64,000 nucleotides of DNA from positions 11,064,678 through 11,128,677 of the forward strand of contig NC_092579.1 in assembly GCF_037975245.1 (NCBI RefSeq), in the 5' to 3' direction. The position numbers and the translations under genes are program-made. Origin of the DNA: Apostichopus japonicus. Taxonomy: Eukaryota; Echinodermata; Holothuroidea; Aspidochirotida; Stichopodidae. The notes below the pieces were generated by a model, which was not told the origin of the DNA, did no database searches, and saw only the letters and a list, made by a program, of their open reading frames with translations. This document shows, in pieces, positions 58,495 through 64,000 of this stretch (positions are counted from its first letter, which is position 1; every line of letters begins with the position of its first letter).

Positions 58495-61242
58495 GTGAGG
58501 AGAAACTAAACTGTTCTATTGAAGAATAGTAGTCATTTGAAGTTTATTCTCCCAATTAAGCCAGTGATATTTATATTTCTTTTCCAAGGCAAACGTAGTA
58601 TTTATGATAGAGTGCGTGGGTGTGTGTGTTAAGCTTTCAACCACGATATATCAGGAACCATACTGTACATTCAACATTCGATTCATGTCATACATGGTAG
58701 CCCTACACTAATAGCCCATGAGCTGTACAATGATTTTAGATGTAACGTCTTTAATATTAATGAGTTGTTCGAACATAATGTAGAAATATTGAAATGATTA
58801 TATGTTGAAACTAATTAGACTGTTTCCTTTGATATTGGGCGTGTTGATGTTGTTAGCAAGTGTGTTAATGTTCTTGTTATTAACAGTTGAAGTTAATTAA
58901 CAGGTGAACAGGACTTGCATGTCAAATGGGGTACCCATATAGCCTGCCGGACGTATATGTGGCACTCTATTGTTTATGGAAATGAAGTCATTCACCTTAA
59001 AGGGGAAGTTCACGATAAGACCAGACGTATATGATAGGCACGGCCTATTCCAAGCTAATATACCTGTATTGTATTTTACCAAAAGAGTCCAACATATTTC
59101 AAGTGAATTAAACACTCGTCACCACCAATTTGAAGAGCGGCCATTTTCTCATATTTTCTATGACATGTAATCCCCAGAAACAGCTGTTTGGCGTGAGGTG
59201 GAACATGATACCATCCTATAAACCTTGCAATTAACATTAAACACGTGTAAGCTCAACTACAAGTTCCTCTGCAATCAGACTAATTTCCTTATGCTTTCTC
59301 CCAAATAAATATATGTACTGTTTACTCGACACCTCGGAGTCTTCATATTTTCTGTTGTGCCACATCATCATACTTTATCACAGAGAAATTGTTCTAACTA
59401 CTGTACGTAACTGAGCATAGATATTGATTTCCCCATATTCTTTGAATAGGAAACAACTTTGGTTTCTTCCTTTGAAGTCTTCCTGAAATATCAGATTTTC
59501 TCATTTTCTGAGTGTTTCAAACCTAATTGAACAATCAGAACATCTGACAGCGCATATAGGATTCTAGTGTGTAAAATCTCTCACATGCCTAAATAATAAC
59601 CAATGGCATCTCTGTATTGAAATCTTGTGTATTGTTTGATACAATCTAATATGAACTTTTTTTGCACAACAATTAGTAGCACTGTAATACAAATCAAGTC
59701 GTTTCCAATATCAGGCCCCGCAATTGTTTATACCAATGCGATCAGTGTTCTTGTACAACTATTGTGGAGACTGCAGTACAAAGTAACTTTAAAATGCATA
59801 GCTGGAGGCGGGGGGAAAATCTTTTTTTTTGGGGGCTCATACTGAAGTATTTTAGCACACAACCAATACCGTGGTTCCTGCTTAATTGAAAGAGACAGTA
59901 ATATAGAAAATTTGATGTCAAAGTTTAGCAGATTCTCACTGACCAGAAACATTTATGCGTAAAAGCTCATGAACGCACAGGTCACTGTGTGACGTCATTC
60001 TGCGGAGTGTACCGCAAATGCGAAGAGCTAATGAGTTTAGACATACATCAAAATTAGGGAGACTTTTCTTTTAGAGGGCCTCTGCATAGGCAATACTGCC
60101 TATCGTGTTTGTGTCGAAGTGCACTGAACATACTGTATATTTGCCTGCAGACGGTGGGAAACCCTGGGAGTGAGAAAGTCTTTGCAGTAGCTGTACTTAC
60201 AATAAAAAATTAATCCAAAGCCTGAGAAGTTTTTTGTCAGTTTGATGACTGGGAAACGAAAAGAAACTTAAATTTCGGTTTTCAGAAGAGTTTTTGAAAC
60301 CTTCTACTACACAATCCGTTGGCATTTTGATTTCAACAGTATGACAGAGTGTCGTATCGGCGTAGTGTTAGTGATGCAGTGAATAGCTTGATCGAAAATT
60401 TTCCTCATCCGACCTGCAGTCACACGAGCGCTTAGGAATTTTTTGCGAAGAGAGTAAATTCCATGTCCAAAAGTGCTAGGTTTGATCAAGTTTTACCGAG
60501 TCCCAAAAGAAATTATTACAATGTGCCATACAGCAATGTAAAGGTACAAGTGTAAATATTCAATATAACATAAATGTGAACAGTTTAGAGGATGTCGAAA
60601 TACCACCAGCTATGCCTTTTAATATACTTTTGAGGTCAAGTGGATATTTTGAAAAATTCAGACGACAAAATCAAAAGGGCGTTACGGCATATTTGGCTGC
60701 CAGTCTGTCGGATGGATATATATTGTGGGCATCTCAGCAAAATGCTATCCTTATACTTACAGGGCTAACGAATACAGTAAGTGACAGCTGATTGCATGCA
60801 TACTGTACATGTATTGTTTCAGTTAACTGCAACGGTATAGTGACTATAGTATGACATATGTGCCACCTCACACCAAACAGTTGTTTCGGGATGATACTGT
60901 ACATCATACAATAAGACACTAAGATGCGAGGTTTGCTGGTTTACAGGATTGCATGAGAAAACATGATAAAAACACAATATGTCAGGAGTTGTACATTAGA
61001 TACCTTGTAGAAGTACTACAAAAGCAATGTGCTTCTATAGTGCCCTGTTAATTGCTTAAGAAGTATTGTTCTGCAGTATTAATGAGTTAACGAAATTGTT
61101 GAAACTAACTACGGTACTATTAAAGCAATTTGACTTCGTCGCTTTTTCAACTCAATTTTCGATTATCTCAATCTTAATTCGTACCTTGAGCAAGCATAGG
61201 AACCTTATAAGTCTTTTGGTTTTCTGACTTTTCTGTTCACAG
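58495..61242 (+). other. Intron 3
   Basis: 2.7 kb. Contains a minus-strand THAP-like exon (60201-60325), an unrecognised + frame at 60576-60776 ending at a good donor-like A|GTAAGT, and paralogous block B from about 60905. No further Ig exon was found. Confidence 0.6.
60201..60325 (-). pseudogene. THAP-like zinc-finger first exon
   Basis: ATG at 60325 in good context (AAAATGC) opens MPTDCVVEGF, then LSFFSFPSH, then LRLWI, in the order and spacing of a THAP domain start (MP..C...GC..., F..FP, R..WI). The exon runs into a donor-like T|GTAAGT at 60200. The position normally holding the second zinc-binding Cys (after Gly) is Phe. THAP domains occur in host DNA-binding proteins and in P-element-like transposases; which one this is cannot be told. 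The downstream exons with the Cys-x2-His half were not found. Confidence 0.45.
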
Positions 61243-61575
61243 TTCCCATCACTAATGAAAAGCCACCAGCCCCAGATCCAGACCTTGTCAGAGTATGGAT
61301 GATTATAGCACTATCCTCCATGGGCATGCTCATGCTCATGTTCATGCTCATGCTCATGCTCATGCATAGAAGGTATGGATAAATCACTCCATTCAAAGTA
61401 TTTTGGGGTCATGGTTACATTAGCCCATGAACATGCTTACAGAAGATTTTCTTGTTAATTTCACCTGTTTTTTTTTATAATGTTTATGGTAATTACGGTC
61501 TGAAATTAAGCTGTATTTTGCCTTGGGTTGCAATTTTTTGTCACTTTCAACAAACATGTAATATTTACACCTCAA
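60905..61575 (+). repeat. Paralogous block B (matches 790-1269 and 7058-7185)
   Basis: Homology to block A covers intron, exon 4 and following sequence. In this copy the two halves are adjacent at about 61437-61441, where block A has 5.8 kb more. Confidence 0.8.
61243..61382 (+). CDS. Exon 4: transmembrane segment built from a CTCATG repeat
   Basis: Acceptor CTGTTCACAG (61233-61242), entry in phase 1, matching exon 3. It encodes a Pro-rich stalk (PITNEKPPAPDPD), then VWMIIALSS followed by an alternating Met-Leu run of about 15 residues and HRR: a 25-residue transmembrane helix with a positive stop-transfer end. The run comes from GCTCAT units at 61325-61362. A donor G|GTATGG lies at 61372/61373, conserved with 1192/1193. 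If unspliced, the frame ends Arg-Tyr-Gly-stop at 61380-61382; an AG acceptor at 61441-61442 would give another very short tail. Either way the tail is short. Confidence 0.72.
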
Positions 61576-61659
61576 TACAGAGATTGTCAATTGGTCACTC
61601 TCAGGATTGACCGATTTCAATCACGCCAATTTAATCACAGAGTGAGAATTTAATCAAAC

Positions 61660-62900
61660 ACGTCACAATGCGCTTTACAATGAAAGTAAGACAGAGAGAA
61701 ACAAACCCATATAAACATTAATACATACAATTATAAAGCAAAAGCAACTCTGAAAAGATGTCTTTGCAATAGATTTTTGAAATGAGTAACAGATGCGTCG
61801 ATGGGCAAAGCATTCCAAAACGTTGGGGCCATTATGGTGAAGGTTCTTTGACCACTGGTTTTTGGTCCATGAAACGGGAACTTCGAGAAGATTTTGGAAC
61901 TGGATCTCAAAGACTTGGTTGGAGCTTATTTTTGGATTTCAGTAGTTCAGATAAATATGTTGGAGCCAGGTAAGGAGTTCAGCTCTTTGAATCCAATACG
62001 TTGAATGATTGGCAGCCAGTGAAGATTATGAAGTACCGGGTGATGTGGTCACATTTCTTTGAAAGGCTGACCAGACGGGCGGTGTAATTCTGAATACATT
62101 GAAGCATAAGAAGATCTTTACATGAAGACAGCTGAGGATGCTGTAGCAATTGTTCCATTGAGAAGTAACAAAGCGTGGACGAGTTTCTAAGGGGTTTGCT
62201 TGTTTTGAAATCTGCGTATGCTCCTGATTTTCATAATAGCAAACGAAGCACTGCGGCATATATTTAGACTTCATTGACATGTGTGAATCTAGAACAACTC
62301 CAAGATCAAGGGCAGTAGAAACAACATTTACCTGAGCATCCCCTGCAGTAATGTAAGAGATACGGTTTCCTTTTTCAAAACGGGATCTACAGTGCAAAAC
62401 TTCAGTTTTGTTATAATGAAGCATTAGGTAGTTCTTAGTCATTAACCTTTTAACATCCTGGATGCAATGTTCAATCTTGTCAATGTGTAATTGACCTCTC
62501 TCCTGGTTTGTTTGTGATAAACCGCTGGGTGTCTTCGACATATTTGATACTAGATAGATCATGAACACAAAAAATATCTTCTCGGGGAGCTGTATAGCTG
62601 ACGAACAAAATGGGGACGCAATGGATCCTTGTTGGATTCCCCAGTCCATGACAAGTGGGTTGGAGGTGGCAGAGGTGTTAGCAATAGACTGTTCTCTCCC
62701 ATGCAGGGGTGCAAACCATTCAAGTTCTTTCCCACCAATATCAAACTGACTATATTGAGGCGTTCTAATTAGCAGCGAGTGGTCAATTGTGTCAAAGGCC
62801 GCTGTTCAATCCAGCAGCACTAGGGTTGTCTAGCGATCTGAGAATGTCATTACATACTCGCAACAATGCTGTTTCTGGTGATGGTATTGATGGTAGGCAG
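61660..62900 (-). pseudogene. L2/CR1-like LINE fragment, 3' half
   Basis: The minus strand encodes broken C-terminal RT blocks in the right order. First is DWGIQQGSIASPF, equivalent to the 'G(V/I)PQGS.LGP' block (~62640). Then comes IEHCIQDVKRLMTKNYLMLH followed by NKTEVL, the 'D...WM..N.L.LN..KTE' block (~62440). Last is TALDLGVVLDSHMSM, the 'RNLGV.FDS.M.M' block (~62290). Further C-terminal remnants continue to ~62030. Stops and frameshifts throughout, and the FADD box is lost. The 3' side ends near TGCGCTTTACAATGAAA (61669), as in the tail at 7450. Confidence 0.75.
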
Positions 62901-63667
62901 ATTGTGAAATTGCAAAGAGGTTGTTAACAGCAGCGTGTTCAGTCAGTTTGCCCGATTAAGCCATATTGAAGATTGGATGAAAGTTCTTTAGTACCTCAGG
63001 GTCAATGCTAGGTTTTTGAAGCAATGGCATTACCCTGGCATCTTCAGTTAGCTTTAATGTAGGCCTACAGGAAAGCTTTTATATTTTGAGAAAGAATTTA
63101 GCCTGCATACTTGTCCAAGCAGTATACATATGTTGGACTGAAAGAAAACTGTTTTAAAACAAGCTGTTTTAGAAATGATAATCACAGGAATGCTTCAACT
63201 CTTAGCCAATATATTTGAACAATTAGTTGATAGTAATGTACCATACTCTCTGATATGGAGAATCCTTAAAAACATCAAACCCCATACTCTACATCAAGTA
63301 AAAGGTGCAGTTGTTGTCTTACCACAAAACACTTAATTATCCACAATCCTCAAATATCTACCTTGAATAATAGAAATAAACTTGCCAGTGGTTGTACTCA
63401 CAAGAAAACACTTATTAAGTAACTGAGATAAACTCAACTCATTAATATTTTATAAACTGTATACATTGCGTTTTGAATTAGTAGTTTTAGCTTCCATGTG
63501 CAGTTTGTGAATCTTGTAACCTTGCATAATTGCTTATTCAAATGTTTGAATTGCGTTTTAGCCAACAGGTAGCAACAGCAGCCTTTTCAGGTGACAACGT
63601 GTGAATTTTGTGTTATGTTATGATATTCTCATCATTGTATATTTTGAGACTGAGAATTGTGGGTGTG
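62901..63667. other. Non-coding stretch
   Basis: May include upstream remnants of the LINE; otherwise AT-rich with nothing recognised. Confidence 0.3.
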
Positions 63668-63707
63668 TATATCTATATATATATATCTATATATATATAT
63701 ATATATA

Positions 63708-63741
<34 letters not shown>
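63668..63741. repeat. (TA)n microsatellite
   Basis: About 70 bp of TA-rich simple repeat next to the SINE tail. Confidence 0.95.
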
Positions 63742-63743
<2 letters not shown>

Positions 63744-63992
63744 ATTGAAATCGTAGTGATCGAGTTGGAAAATCCAGAACAGTGAAAAAACTTCCAGCCT
63801 CCACCGGGATTGGAACCCGAGCCTCCCGCTTTATATGCGGACACCTTATAACCACTAGGCTATGGACGCTGCATGTATAATTGAAATCATAGTGAGTTGG
63901 AAAGTCCAGAACAGTGAAAAAACTTCTAGCCTCCACCGGGATTCGAACCCGGCCTCCCGCTTTATATGCAGACAACCACTAGGATATTTTAA
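63742..63992 (-). mobile_element. Two tandem tRNA-derived SINE units
   Basis: Minus strand. Each unit has a tRNA-like head with A-box-like TAGCCTAGTGGTTA (63863-63850; shorter in the second copy) and B box GGTTCCAATCC / GGTTCGAATCC, then GTTTTTTCACTGTTCTGGA and CAACTC.CTA.GATTTCAATTA. Heads lie at about 63798-63870 and 63921-63985. In the first head CCGC/GCGG closes a 7-nt anticodon-like loop. The unit length is ~125 bp and the first runs directly into the second. The second head lacks a few bases in the D-arm region. Confidence 0.75.
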
Positions 63993-64000
63993 GTTGATTG

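Larger units (their letters stand above)
55345..61382 (+). other. Gene: two-Ig-domain type I membrane receptor
   Basis: Four exons joined by canonical GT-AG introns whose phases agree (1, 1, 1, then 2): 55345-55466, 57003-57308, 58162-58494 and 61243-61372. The product is about 278 residues: signal peptide, Ig domain 1, Ig domain 2, short stalk, transmembrane helix and a tail of a few basic residues. One Ig domain per phase-1 exon is the classic IgSF gene structure. No cytoplasmic signalling motif is visible, so it would need a partner or act as ligand or decoy; that is inference. Introns contain a DR1-motif repeat, a hAT MITE and a minus-strand THAP-like exon. Confidence 0.75.

Noticed and set aside
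61205-61396. Minus-strand frame with Met-Ser repeats
   Set aside because: It is the antisense of the CTCATG repeat in exon 4.
62561-62749. + strand frame
   Set aside because: Antisense of the LINE reverse-transcriptase fragment.
63798-63870. tRNA gene
   Set aside because: It continues into a SINE body, occurs in tandem with a damaged copy, and the acceptor stem does not pair well.

Overview
The window is animal nuclear DNA: AT-rich, intron-containing and dominated by transposable-element remnants, with no operons, bacterial genes or CRISPR array. The repertoire (Penelope-like element with hammerhead ribozymes, CR1/L2-like LINE pieces, many hAT non-autonomous elements starting CAGTGGCGTAGCC, tRNA-derived SINEs) suggests a marine invertebrate, perhaps a non-vertebrate deuterostome. 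That placement is inference and no species is proposed.

Host genes. The best gene is a four-exon immunoglobulin-superfamily receptor on the + strand at 55345-61382: signal-peptide exon, two Ig-domain exons in phase 1, and a transmembrane exon whose helix is encoded by a CTCATG hexanucleotide repeat. A diverged paralogue of the transmembrane exon lies at the left edge (1082-1192) inside a homologous block (790-1269 plus 7058-7185). A possible third Ig-like reading frame is at 16732-17079. The window therefore looks like part of an Ig-receptor cluster. Weaker candidates are two minus-strand exons in a repeat-poor stretch (34637-34981, 35908-36149) and a THAP-like first exon inside intron 3 of the Ig gene (60201-60325, minus).

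Mobile elements, left to right. A 5.8 kb insertion (1274-7057) carries a nested element with TA duplication (2577-6462). Decayed LINEs lie at 8.6-9.8 kb (minus) and 10.8-11.3 kb. An almost intact Penelope-like element (12045-15580, minus) has an 896-codon reverse transcriptase/GIY-YIG frame between two 285-bp direct repeats that differ at one base, each with a minimal hammerhead ribozyme. Then come a SINE (16.2 kb), a LINE 3' end (18.7-19.0 kb), an LTR (21138-21813), and a run of hAT-type elements (18-31 kb and 44-47 kb) sharing a ~95-bp hairpin core. From 37.9 to 44.0 kb four elements with defined ends follow each other: a palindrome-array MITE, a TIR element full of a 16-bp motif, a 1.06-kb hAT element with perfect 8-bp duplication, and a Mutator-like element with minisatellite arms. 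From 50 to 55 kb there is a TIR element with a visible related empty site, a foldback element, a Helitron-like element and a possible LTR. The right edge has an L2/CR1-like LINE fragment (61.6-62.9 kb) and a tandem tRNA-derived SINE.

The Penelope-like element is probably the youngest insertion because its repeats are nearly identical; most other copies are decayed. All classifications come from reading ends, target-site duplications and motifs by eye; no database search was possible.
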